From Cohnella faecalis (GTDB taxonomy: Bacteria > Bacillota > Bacilli > Paenibacillales > Paenibacillaceae), in the NCBI RefSeq assembly GCF_003570905.1, contig NZ_QXJM01000042.1:52965-116964 (forward strand): a DNA stretch of 64,000 bases, written 5' to 3'. How positions within the stretch are numbered: the stretch's first letter is position 1; the number at the start of each line of letters is the position of its first letter. Of this stretch, positions 8,787 through 16,836 are shown piece by piece. Made by a program: the position numbers and the translations under genes. A model generated the notes under the pieces. The model was not told the origin of the DNA. It saw only the letters and a list, made by a program, of their open reading frames with translations, and searched no databases.

Positions 8787-9021
8787 AAGATCAACCCCTC
8801 TGCACTTTGGTTATTCCATGGTTCATTTGTATGAGGGGTCTTGGCCGATTATGCGGACGAGATGAAGCTTATCCAAATGTACTGCTGTTCCAATAGAGAC
8901 TAAAAATAAAAACGGATAATGATGTTATCGAACCAGTGAGATATAATTATGGAAAAATTGCTATAATTCCAAGGCGGATAAGAAATCGCCTACAACTAAA
9001 GAACGGACGTGAAACGCAACT

Positions 9022-9285
9022 ATGTTCAATTTCGGAGATCTGAGCAATGTTCCAATGGTATCGGGATGGGGTGTTTGCATAGTACTGGCGATCCTCTTAA
9101 TAGGAGCGGTAAAAAAGGCTAAAAAATGGCTCGTTCGCTTCGCGACTGTTGCATTGGTCGCGGCCGTCGCATTTGTGTTCTATGCTTCAACCTTATCCGA
9201 AGACCCTGCCGCGGATGATCCGGCCTCCAACATCGTAAAGGATACCGTTCATGAGGTCATAAAGGAAATAAAATCCGATCGATAG
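9022..9285 (+). CDS. Small membrane protein of unknown function
   Basis: An 87-residue ORF with two hydrophobic segments (about residues 13-30 and 42-58) separated by a KKAKKW basic loop, and an acidic then basic tail. I do not recognise a family. It has only a weak ribosome site (GGACG) but a TATAAT-like sequence lies about 90 bp upstream and the next gene begins 70 bp later in the same direction. It is probably real but could be spurious. Confidence 0.5.
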   Translation: MFNFGDLSNVPMVSGWGVCIVLAILLIGAVKKAKKWLVRFATVALVAAVAFVFYASTLSEDPAADDPASNIVKDTVHEVIKEIKSDR

Positions 9286-9356
9286 ATCAAGGCACGGGAA
9301 CGATAACAGGAAAGATATTCTAAAAGCAGTTCATACGATGAACAGGAGAGCAGAAC

Positions 9357-10562
9357 ATGGAAAAACGCACATCGGAAGCCGCACTGTTCCGTAGCAGAGG
9401 GAATACGGATTCAGGAAAAGTATCGTTTATCGAATTGTTCTTTGACTTGATTTTTGTCTTTGCCGTCACACAGCTTTCCCACGCCCTTCTGGAAAACTTC
9501 ACGTTGAAGGGGGCGGTTCAAGCCGCACTAATCACGATGGCCATTTGGTGGGTGTGGATCTTTACCGCATGGGTCATCAACTGGTTAAATCCGGATACGA
9601 AGCCGGTTCGGATTTTGCTAATCTCGCTCATGCTGCTCGGTCTTATGATGTCCTCCTCGATTCCGGACGCATTCGAACATACGGGGCTCTATTTCGGCAT
9701 AGCTTATGCCCTGTTCCAGATCGGTCGGACCGGCTTCACAGTCTGGGTGCTGCGCCAAGGTCCGGACGAGCTCCGCCTCAACTTCATCCGCATTCTCGGC
9801 TGGCTGATCTTATCGGGCATGTTTTGGATCTCCGGCGGAATCGTACACGATTCGTGGCGGCTTGCGCTATGGCTGGCAGCTCTTCTCATCGAATATATTT
9901 CACCGTCGCTCGGATTTTGGATGCCTCGGATCGGCAGATCCCCGACCAATGTATGGAACGTTGAAGGCTCTCATCTAGCCGAACGGTGCGGTTTGTTCAT
10001 TATTATCGCACTGGGAGAATCCATTCTCGTGACAGGGGCGACTTTCGCCAAGCTGGAATGGAGCCCGACTACATTGGGGGCATTCGCCGTCTCATTCGCC
10101 GGCACGGTAGCCATGTGGTGGATTTATTTCGAGATGACAGCCAAGATAGGGCACCATTATATCGCGCATTCTTCCGATCCGGGAAGAATAGCCCGATCGG
10201 CATATACGTATACACATCTCTTGCTGGTAGCGGGCATTATCGTATCCGCCGTTGCGGACGAATTGCTGCTCGTCCATCCGTCCGGCCATATCGATGCCAA
10301 GACGGCTGCGGTTATTCTCGGAGGGCCGGCGATTTACTTGCTCGGAAATATGTTGTTTATGAGAATCGTCGCCCGTACGGTGCCTATGTCGTACCTCATG
10401 GGGCTGGTTGCTCTCGTGCTGCTTGCTCCTTTTGCTTCGGAACTCTCGCCGCTTATTCTGTCCGCAGCCGCAGCCGCCGTGCTGGTGATTGTCTCTATTT
10501 GGGGAAGTGCTTTTTCCGAACGGCTTTGCAAGCTCGTTCCGTCCCCCGAATCGAGAGCTTGA
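9357..10562 (+). CDS. Low temperature requirement protein A (LtrA) family membrane protein
   Basis: The 401-residue protein has the LtrA family signature near the start (VSFIELFFDLIFVFAVTQLSHALLE split over residues 23-47) followed by some ten transmembrane helices. LtrA was named in Listeria for growth in the cold; its biochemical function is unknown. A conserved charged segment (about residue 206, AERCGLFIIIALGES) matches the family. AGGAG lies just before the ATG at 9357. It stands alone apart from the small ORF upstream. Confidence 0.9.
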   Translation: MEKRTSEAALFRSRGNTDSGKVSFIELFFDLIFVFAVTQLSHALLENFTLKGAVQAALITMAIWWVWIFTAWVINWLNPDTKPVRILLISLMLLGLMMSSSIPDAFEHTGLYFGIAYALFQIGRTGFTVWVLRQGPDELRLNFIRILGWLILSGMFWISGGIVHDSWRLALWLAALLIEYISPSLGFWMPRIGRSPTNVWNVEGSHLAERCGLFIIIALGESILVTGATFAKLEWSPTTLGAFAVSFAGTVAMWWIYFEMTAKIGHHYIAHSSDPGRIARSAYTYTHLLLVAGIIVSAVADELLLVHPSGHIDAKTAAVILGGPAIYLLGNMLFMRIVARTVPMSYLMGLVALVLLAPFASELSPLILSAAAAAVLVIVSIWGSAFSERLCKLVPSPESRA

Positions 10563-10833
10563 CCCGGCGGCTTCTCCTGCGTGGACAAGAACGAGGGGCG
10601 TTGCAAACACAGCGAATGCGATTTAGCGGCATCGCTCGTTTTGTCGCATACATCTATCAAACAGATCGACTGCCAACCTCGCATTCCGATACGTGAAGCA
10701 GCAACGGGGCACGACTGAAAGAGCGATTTTACAAACTAAGCGTGGCTAGGGAATCGCTGCACGTCGGGAATAGCTCGGCATATTCTCCAAGCTATTCCCG
10801 ACGCGTTGCTGTTGCTGTTGGAAAAATGAATGT
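10563..10833. other. Intergenic stretch with a 14-bp perfect inverted repeat
   Basis: No convincing gene is visible. At 10762-10803 CGTCGGGAATAGCT and its exact complement AGCTATTCCCGACG flank a 14-nt loop. There is no T-run after it on the plus strand, so it is a poor intrinsic terminator for the LtrA gene, 200 bp away. Confidence 0.6.
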
Positions 10834-10858
10834 AAAAAGCCGCCAAAGCTATGGCGGC
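10834..10858 (-). terminator. Terminator of the APH-GNAT gene
   Basis: On the minus strand GCCGCC-ATAGCTTT-GGCGGC is followed by TTTTTAC, about 55 bp after the stop codon of the upstream gene. Confidence 0.8.
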
Positions 10859-10911
10859 GGTAGTCAATATAGCCAAGTGGAAAAAGTGCAGGGCCTAAAT
10901 GTAAGTCATTA

Positions 10912-12327
10912 CTATTTCGATATTTTCAATTCTCGTATGACTTCGCGTTCATCACGGCCCACTTCTACAAAGCCCAGAGAAGCATATAAGTTGGATGCTC
11001 GCTTGTTCTCAGTCCGATGCCCAAGTACGATTTTGTCACAGCCGTGCTTTTCCTTCATATAGCGTATAAGCTCCTCCATGCCAGACCGCCCCAACCCTCT
11101 ATGTTGGAACTTATGATCAATCATGTAGGCCATGATCCAATTGCTCCCGTCTTCGGGATCGATTGCGCAAACCGCAAATCCCACTAATTGTTCCCCAGTG
11201 TACATAGCCAGAGGAGTAAACCCGCAATAGGCCGACTCTGCGAGCCAATAAACCACCGGTACAGGAAAAACGTTCTTCTGCTCATCCGTCACTTCAAGTT
11301 GAGTACAGGTGTACCAATTGCTTTGATCGACTGGCCTGAGTTCTACTGTCGGCCGAAAACGTTCACGTATCCGATCGCACACCTTCAGCAGCTTATCCTT
11401 AAGCTGAATGGCCCACTCCGGCGAACTTTGGACATCCATATCCTCAACGCTGCGGAAGAGACGTGCGAAAGTATATAGGTCTGAAAACCGTTGAAATAGT
11501 GGAAACAATTCCACGTAACACTCATCCAAAGGCTTAATCGACCGATACCCGGATAGAAAATGCTCTATTTTCCGTTGAGTATTGTCCTCTTCTTGCTCTG
11601 TCAGATCGGCTATGGCGGATACAATATCCATCGCGTACCAATGGATCATCGCATCGTCGAAGTCGATAGCGCAATAGCGTGATTCCTCTTCATCGTAGAA
11701 AATGTTGTCAGTTTCGAAATCATAATGAATCAAACCCATATGTTCCGCGCTAGCAGGAAGCTCTGAGAGTTGCCTGCGCACTTGTTCAAGCTCACGCCGG
11801 GCACCTTCCTCGCAGGGATGCCGCTGCAAAACGGAAGAGACAAACGTCAGCGCATCGAGCCAGCTTCCCCGCTTTGCCTCTCCGGAAGTATACGCCCCCG
11901 ATAGAATGTGCATCGAAGCAAGCGATCTTCCCCACTCTTGGGCATGCCGATCTGTCATTCTATCAAGCGGAAGATGAATTCCTTTGGCTTGTTCAAATAC
12001 AACACCGTAGTAACATCCATTATCAGCCGCCCGGATCGTTTCAATCCTATTGCCATTTTTGGAGAGGACGGGAGCCACTGTCGGATAGCCGTTGGCTAAT
12101 AGGTACAGCATAAAATCAAGTTCGGCCTGGATTTTCTCAATCGTGTTGTCCTCTTCATGAATAAATCGGAGAAAATGCCGAATGCCGTTTCTTTCAAACG
12201 AGTAGATGAAATTGCTGCTCGCTCTCCGAAACTTTAACGTGTCCGAATCATGCTCCCAAGACTGAATCAGTTGATTGGCTACGGAATCATTTTCTGATCC
12301 TCGTACCCTGTTCTTTAACGACATCAT
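10912..12327 (-). CDS. Fused aminoglycoside phosphotransferase-like and GNAT acetyltransferase protein
   Basis: A 471-residue two-domain protein. Residues about 20-310 form an APH/choline-kinase-like domain: the catalytic loop is HYDFETDN (Asp base) and the metal-binding segment is CAIDFDDA. Residues about 325-471 form a GNAT acetyltransferase with the acetyl-CoA loop HRGLGRSGMEEL and the C-terminal ENKRASNLYASLGF motif. The order is opposite to the known AAC(6')-APH(2'') resistance enzyme, which has the acetyltransferase first. The substrate is unknown and a resistance role is not shown. The start with GGGAGGC upstream was chosen. Confidence 0.85.
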   Translation of the reverse strand: MMSLKNRVRGSENDSVANQLIQSWEHDSDTLKFRRASSNFIYSFERNGIRHFLRFIHEEDNTIEKIQAELDFMLYLLANGYPTVAPVLSKNGNRIETIRAADNGCYYGVVFEQAKGIHLPLDRMTDRHAQEWGRSLASMHILSGAYTSGEAKRGSWLDALTFVSSVLQRHPCEEGARRELEQVRRQLSELPASAEHMGLIHYDFETDNIFYDEEESRYCAIDFDDAMIHWYAMDIVSAIADLTEQEEDNTQRKIEHFLSGYRSIKPLDECYVELFPLFQRFSDLYTFARLFRSVEDMDVQSSPEWAIQLKDKLLKVCDRIRERFRPTVELRPVDQSNWYTCTQLEVTDEQKNVFPVPVVYWLAESAYCGFTPLAMYTGEQLVGFAVCAIDPEDGSNWIMAYMIDHKFQHRGLGRSGMEELIRYMKEKHGCDKIVLGHRTENKRASNLYASLGFVEVGRDEREVIRELKISK

Positions 12328-12724
12328 TTCTCGTTTGCCTCCCATTACCTAATGAGAGGTAGTCTTGTTTACAAATAACGACCTCTCACAGGCTCTTTTG
12401 CGTTGTTGTTCGAATTCAAACACCATCACTCCTTCAGATAATAGTAGGGGTATAAAAGCCGTGTCCGCTAAGAAACATTTCCCCATTAAACATTGTCGGA
12501 TATCTTTCCAATTTTATCAAGGTTTGGGTTCTGTTAATTTGAATATCGGCGATCCGGGAGCGGAGTTTGACCTTTGGACGGGTGTCGCGGAGGGCCGGAC
12601 AGAATTGCCGGGAAGCTTAGGACGCAGGTTCGGGAGGTCTGAGGAAAAGTAAACTTTTGAAACGGACAAATGTGATGACTTTGGCGGGGAACTCCGTTTG
12701 TGGTTGGCGAGCTACGAGGTGATT
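12328..12724. other. Intergenic stretch before the first repeat array
   Basis: About 400 bp without a gene I can support. A 95-codon plus-strand ORF (12365-12652) has no good ribosome site and no recognisable protein features. The stretch presumably holds the promoter of the APH-GNAT gene. It is AT-richer than the flanks in its first half. Confidence 0.5.
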
Positions 12725-13473
12725 AGCGCGCGTAACCGGCCCTCGGCGGGTTACTGGGGGGCAGGTGCGTTCTTTCGGCGCGGATAGCCGGCTGGCGGCG
12801 GGTTACCGGGAGCGCGAGCGCTCTTTCGGCGCGGATAGCCGGCTGGCGGCGGGTTACCGGGGGCGCGAGCGCTCTTTCGGCGCGGATAGCCAGCTGGCGG
12901 CGGGTTACCGGGGGCGCGAGCGCTCTTTCGGCGCGGATAGCCGGCTGGCGGCGGGTTACCGGGAGCGCGAGCGCTCTTTCGGCGCGGATAGCCGGCTGGC
13001 GGCGGGTTACCGGGGGCGCGAGCGCTCTTTCGGCGCGGATAGCCGGCTGGCGGCAGGTTACCGGGAGCGCGAGCGCTCTTTCGGCGCGGATAGCCGGCTG
13101 GCGGCGGGTTACCGGGAGCGCGAGCGCTCTTTTGGCGCGGATAGCCGGCTGGCGGCAGGTTACCGGGGGCGCGAGCACTCTTTCGGCGCGGATAGCCGGC
13201 TGACGGCGGGTTACCGGGGCGCGAGTTCTTTTTCGGCGCGTGTAACCGGCTCTCGGCGGGTTACCGGGAGCGCGAGCGCTCTTTCGGCGCGGATAGCCGG
13301 CTCTCGGCGGGTTACCGGGGGCGCGAGCGCTCTTTCGGCGCGGATAGCCGGCTCTCGGCGGGTTACCGGGAGCGCGAGTTCTTTTTCGGCGCATGTAACC
13401 GGCTGACGGCGGGTTACCGGGAGCGCGAGCGCTCTTTCGGCGCGCGTAACCGACTCTCGGCGGGTTACCGGAG
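12725..13473. repeat. 51-bp tandem repeat array 1 (about 14.7 units)
   Basis: GC-rich units begin GGCGCGGATAGCCGGC and continue with GGGTTACCGGG and GCGAGCGCTCTTTC. Most are exactly 51 bp; the unit at 13185 is 50 bp. Units at both edges carry GTAACC in place of GATAGCC, so GTAACC and GGTTAC form a dyad within a unit; GAGCGC-GA-GCGCTC is another. The array ends 2 bp after the stop codon of the DUF523 gene on its 3' side. Long ORFs on both strands are by-products of a period divisible by three. Its sequence does not match arrays 2-4 but period and setting do. Confidence 0.95.
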
Positions 13474-13474
13474 C

Positions 13475-13945
13475 CTACTGGCTCCCGTCGACAAGAGCCA
13501 ACTCGCGTTCGATTTCGTCCAGTTGGTCTTCCCCGAACACCTTGAAGCCGTTACGACGCAGAAGCTCGGTCGTCGTTCCTTCTCCCGCAACGACCGTATC
13601 GGTGAAGGTGCCGTCGTAGATGAACAAGCTTCCGCAGGAAGGGCTGTCCTGCTTCAGAATCGCGAGCGCTACGTCATGTTCGTTAGCCAGCTTCAAAGCA
13701 GCGTTCGCGCCTTTCGCGAAAGGCTCGGTCACATCGGCTCCAGCGCCGGTCACAACACGGTCTCCTTGGCGCTGAGCGTCCGGACGCGGCGTCGGAAGCC
13801 CGCCTACCACCTCGGGACAGATCGAAACGAAGCGGCCTTCCTCGTACCACTTCAAAAACCTCGGGTCCAGACAAGGAACGTCCCCGTTGTCGTACCGCAC
13901 CTTTTGTCCCAGCAAACACGCACTTACCAATATCTTTTTGGACAT
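13475..13945 (-). CDS. DUF523 protein, TudS-like thiouracil desulfidase candidate
   Basis: This 156-residue protein starts with KILVSACLLG, then has ISICPE-type FVSICPEVVGG and LKQDSPSCGS, giving the three Cys of the DUF523 family. In characterised TudS these bind a [4Fe-4S] cluster used to remove sulfur from thiouracil. The same chemistry is likely but not certain here. The last codons lead straight into repeat array 1, so a transcript of this gene would probably run into the array; no terminator separates them. Confidence 0.88.
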   Translation of the reverse strand: MSKKILVSACLLGQKVRYDNGDVPCLDPRFLKWYEEGRFVSICPEVVGGLPTPRPDAQRQGDRVVTGAGADVTEPFAKGANAALKLANEHDVALAILKQDSPSCGSLFIYDGTFTDTVVAGEGTTTELLRRNGFKVFGEDQLDEIERELALVDGSQ

Positions 13946-14125
13946 GGCTGCGCCTCCCGATCTTTTTCGCTATCAATTAAATGATAAGGAATAGAACCGA
14001 AAAAGTATAATTGAAAAAACTGAACCGTTGGCCAGTCTGGTTCAAATTGAGCGCATCCGAAAATAAATGTCGGAACCGCTCTATTTTTTTGCGAGAAATG
14101 CGCAACTTTTCCATTCCTTTGCCAG

Positions 14126-14145
14126 TCTATCAACTTATTGATAGA
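14126..14145. promoter_or_regulatory. 8-bp perfect inverted repeat before the phosphodiester glycosidase gene
   Basis: TCTATCAA-CTTA-TTGATAGA ends a few bases before the GGAGAGGGG ribosome site. It could be an operator or an mRNA hairpin limiting translation. Confidence 0.35.
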
Positions 14146-14168
14146 GTTGGAGAGGGGCTTTGCGCACC

Positions 14169-16823
14169 ATGAGATCAAAATGGAAAAAAGCGCTCGGAAC
14201 GCTGCTAATAACGACAGTGACGGCGACTTCAGTAACCGTTATATCGGTTCCGCAGCTTACATATGCCGAAGCCGCAACTACAGCGGCAGATCAATTGATT
14301 CTTAACAGCGAAAGTCCGATTACGTCGGGGGCGACCTTACGATCCTATACTTGGAAATCGACCCGCAACAAGAAAGCCATATCCGTCAATGCGAAGGTCA
14401 TTGCCGTCGATCTTACCAATCCCAACGTGAAGCTGGACGTCATGACGGGATCGGGAGAGCAATTTACCAAAAAGCAGACGATAGCGGGAATGGCCAAGGA
14501 ATACGGCGCCGCAGCGGGAATTAACGGGGACTTCTACAACACCAAAGCGGACGGAGCTCCGATGGGGCCGCAAGTCAGCGACGGAGTCGTCATGTCCACC
14601 GCTCCGCTTCTGGCCGGATACTACAGCTTTGCCGTGACGAAGGACCGCAAGCCGCTTATCGATACCTTCTCCTTTTCCGGTCTCGTTACGGCCGCCGACG
14701 GCGCCTCTTTTAATTTGAACGGCATCAACAAAGCGGTCTATTGGTACGGGAAGCCCAGCGTACATGCCATGAACGATTCGATGTTCATCTATACAAGCGC
14801 CTGGGGAAGCACGCTTAGGGCCGTTGATCGCAATACCGATCTGTTGGAGGTTCTCGTCGTGGACGGAATCGTGCAGCAGATTCAGCCTGGCGCCATCAAG
14901 GCGATCCCGCCGGAGAACGGCTATATTTTGAGAACGGAGGGCAAAGCCCGCAAGTTCGTGCTCGAGCATATGAAGGTCGGAGATCCCGTATCGTATACCT
15001 ATCAGATGATAGGCAGCGAATTTAAGCCGCAAGCGGACGCCAGCCAGTTCAACGTCATGATCGGAGGCGGAACGTTGCTGGTCGACAAGGGTAAGCCGGT
15101 CGAAACGCTTTCTCTGCCGAACGACGCGGACGCCAAGTCGGCCAGATCGCGCACCTCGGTCGGCTTCTCCGCCGATCAGAAATTCGTCTACTTGGTTACG
15201 GCGGATAAAACCGGCAGCTCCAGCGACGGAGTAACGTTGAAGGAGCTCGGTAAGCTGCTGGCGCAAATAGGCGTATGGCGGGGCATTAATCTGGATGGCG
15301 GCGGCTCTACCCAGCTCGTGTCGAGACCGCTTGGGGATACGACGGCCGTAATCGCCAACGGTTTGGAAAACAACTGGCAGCGTCCGGTCGTCAACGGTCT
15401 CGGCGTATTTTCGACGGCTCCCAAAGGCCAGCTTGCAGGGCTAATCGTATCGGGCGCCAAGTTCGTGCTGAAGGGCGAGCAAGCAACCTTTTCCTTGAAG
15501 GGCTACGATCAATACGACAATCCCGTCGATGCGGCGGACTTGGCCAATGTCAGCTGGACAACGACCGATAAGAAAGCCGCGATGGAAGCCGGGGTCTTCA
15601 CTTCAAGCTCCGCAGGAAAGACGAAAGTAACGGCCAGTCTCGGCGGCGTCAGCCAAAACTATGATGTGCAAGTCATAGGAAGAGACGATATTCAGAGCAT
15701 GAGCGTCGTAACGTCAAGCTCCGTCGCCATTACCAACAGCTCGATCAAGCTTTCCGTAAAAGTCAAAACGAAGTCGGGGGCGGAGCGGACGCTTCCCGGC
15801 CAGCTTTTCTCCTGGGAGCTGCAAGGAATCGAAGGTCAGGTAACCGACAACATACTCAAGGTGAGCAGCGTCAAAGACAGCGCCGCGGCCCGTATCGTCG
15901 CTCATTACGACGGATACGGAGCGACTGCGACTCTGCCGATCGGCGTTGTGCAAACGATAGCCGATTGGGACAGCCCGGCGACCGATCTCGCAACCGCGTT
16001 CGCTTCAACCGCGGGAGTAACGGGCACAGTCGCGAATATTGCCGTTGAAGGCAACGAACAGAACCGGGCAATCGAGCTTGCCTACGACATGACGACCGGC
16101 ACAACCGACACGAAAGCGGCTTACGTCTCCTTCCCCAAAGGAGTCGCGCTAAGCGGGCAGCCGCAAAAGATTCAAATGCAGGTACGGGGCGATCAGAGCT
16201 TGAACTGGCTTCGCGCGGAAATGATAGACGCGGATAATAAATTGTACTATATTGAGCTTGAGCCTACCGTGAACTGGAAAGGTTGGAAGACCGTATCCGC
16301 CGATCTCGCAGGCTTGAAGATGAAGTACCCCGTCAAGCTTAACAAGCTGTACGTAGCAAGTCCGAAGGTCGGCGAAGACGAACGAAATCCGATTGGCAGC
16401 GTCGCTTTCGATCAAATTTCGTTCCTGTACAAGCAAGCCATTCCCGGACTTAAGCAAAACACGGCAAAGCTGACCCTCGGCAAAAAGAAAATCGAAGTCA
16501 ACGGCGTCGCGGCAACGATCGATGTCGCACCGCTGACCGTCAACGGCAGAACGTTCGTCCCTCTTCGCTTCATTGTCGACGCGCTCGGCGGCGAAGTTCA
16601 GTGGGATCCCGTCGATAAAAGGATTACCGTATTCCGCGGCAGTCAGATGGCGGAAATGCGGGTCGGCGAGAAAGATATGATTTTCAATGGCCAGAGAGTC
16701 ACGACGGAAGCCGCCCCCATAAGCAAAAACGCAAGAACGCTGGTCCCTCTACGCTTGTTATCGGAGCAATTCGGCTGGATTGTCGATTGGAACGACAAGA
16801 CTAAGGAAATTACCTTACGCTAA
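14169..16823 (+). CDS. Secreted phosphodiester glycosidase-domain protein with copper-amine-oxidase-like stalk
   Basis: The 884-residue precursor has a Sec signal peptide (about 1-33, cleavage near AEA), then a phosphodiester glycosidase (NAGPA-type) domain (about 80-415) with the signature GINGDFYN and NLDGGGSTQL near residue 375. An Ig-like region follows (about 420-500), then a carbohydrate-binding-like domain (about 600-760). Two copper-amine-oxidase-N-like repeats close it (770-884: NGRTFVPLRF and ARTLVPLRLL), a module common in Paenibacillaceae cell-surface proteins. It probably acts on phosphate-linked glycans in the wall. ATG at 14169 was preferred over TTG at 14160. Confidence 0.88.
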   Translation: MRSKWKKALGTLLITTVTATSVTVISVPQLTYAEAATTAADQLILNSESPITSGATLRSYTWKSTRNKKAISVNAKVIAVDLTNPNVKLDVMTGSGEQFTKKQTIAGMAKEYGAAAGINGDFYNTKADGAPMGPQVSDGVVMSTAPLLAGYYSFAVTKDRKPLIDTFSFSGLVTAADGASFNLNGINKAVYWYGKPSVHAMNDSMFIYTSAWGSTLRAVDRNTDLLEVLVVDGIVQQIQPGAIKAIPPENGYILRTEGKARKFVLEHMKVGDPVSYTYQMIGSEFKPQADASQFNVMIGGGTLLVDKGKPVETLSLPNDADAKSARSRTSVGFSADQKFVYLVTADKTGSSSDGVTLKELGKLLAQIGVWRGINLDGGGSTQLVSRPLGDTTAVIANGLENNWQRPVVNGLGVFSTAPKGQLAGLIVSGAKFVLKGEQATFSLKGYDQYDNPVDAADLANVSWTTTDKKAAMEAGVFTSSSAGKTKVTASLGGVSQNYDVQVIGRDDIQSMSVVTSSSVAITNSSIKLSVKVKTKSGAERTLPGQLFSWELQGIEGQVTDNILKVSSVKDSAAARIVAHYDGYGATATLPIGVVQTIADWDSPATDLATAFASTAGVTGTVANIAVEGNEQNRAIELAYDMTTGTTDTKAAYVSFPKGVALSGQPQKIQMQVRGDQSLNWLRAEMIDADNKLYYIELEPTVNWKGWKTVSADLAGLKMKYPVKLNKLYVASPKVGEDERNPIGSVAFDQISFLYKQAIPGLKQNTAKLTLGKKKIEVNGVAATIDVAPLTVNGRTFVPLRFIVDALGGEVQWDPVDKRITVFRGSQMAEMRVGEKDMIFNGQRVTTEAAPISKNARTLVPLRLLSEQFGWIVDWNDKTKEITLR

Positions 16824-16836
16824 GGGAGCCACCCAC

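Noticed and set aside
12365..12652. A 95-codon ORF in the gap before array 1
   Set aside because: No ribosome site, no family features and ordinary intergenic composition.
12723..13406. Long ORFs on both strands across array 1, and similar ORFs across arrays 2, 3 and 4, as repeat proteins
   Set aside because: The period is 51 bp, so any frame open in one unit stays open throughout. Several frames on both strands are open at once, none has a good ribosome site with a sensible N-terminus, and the peptides show no protein-like pattern of third-base change.
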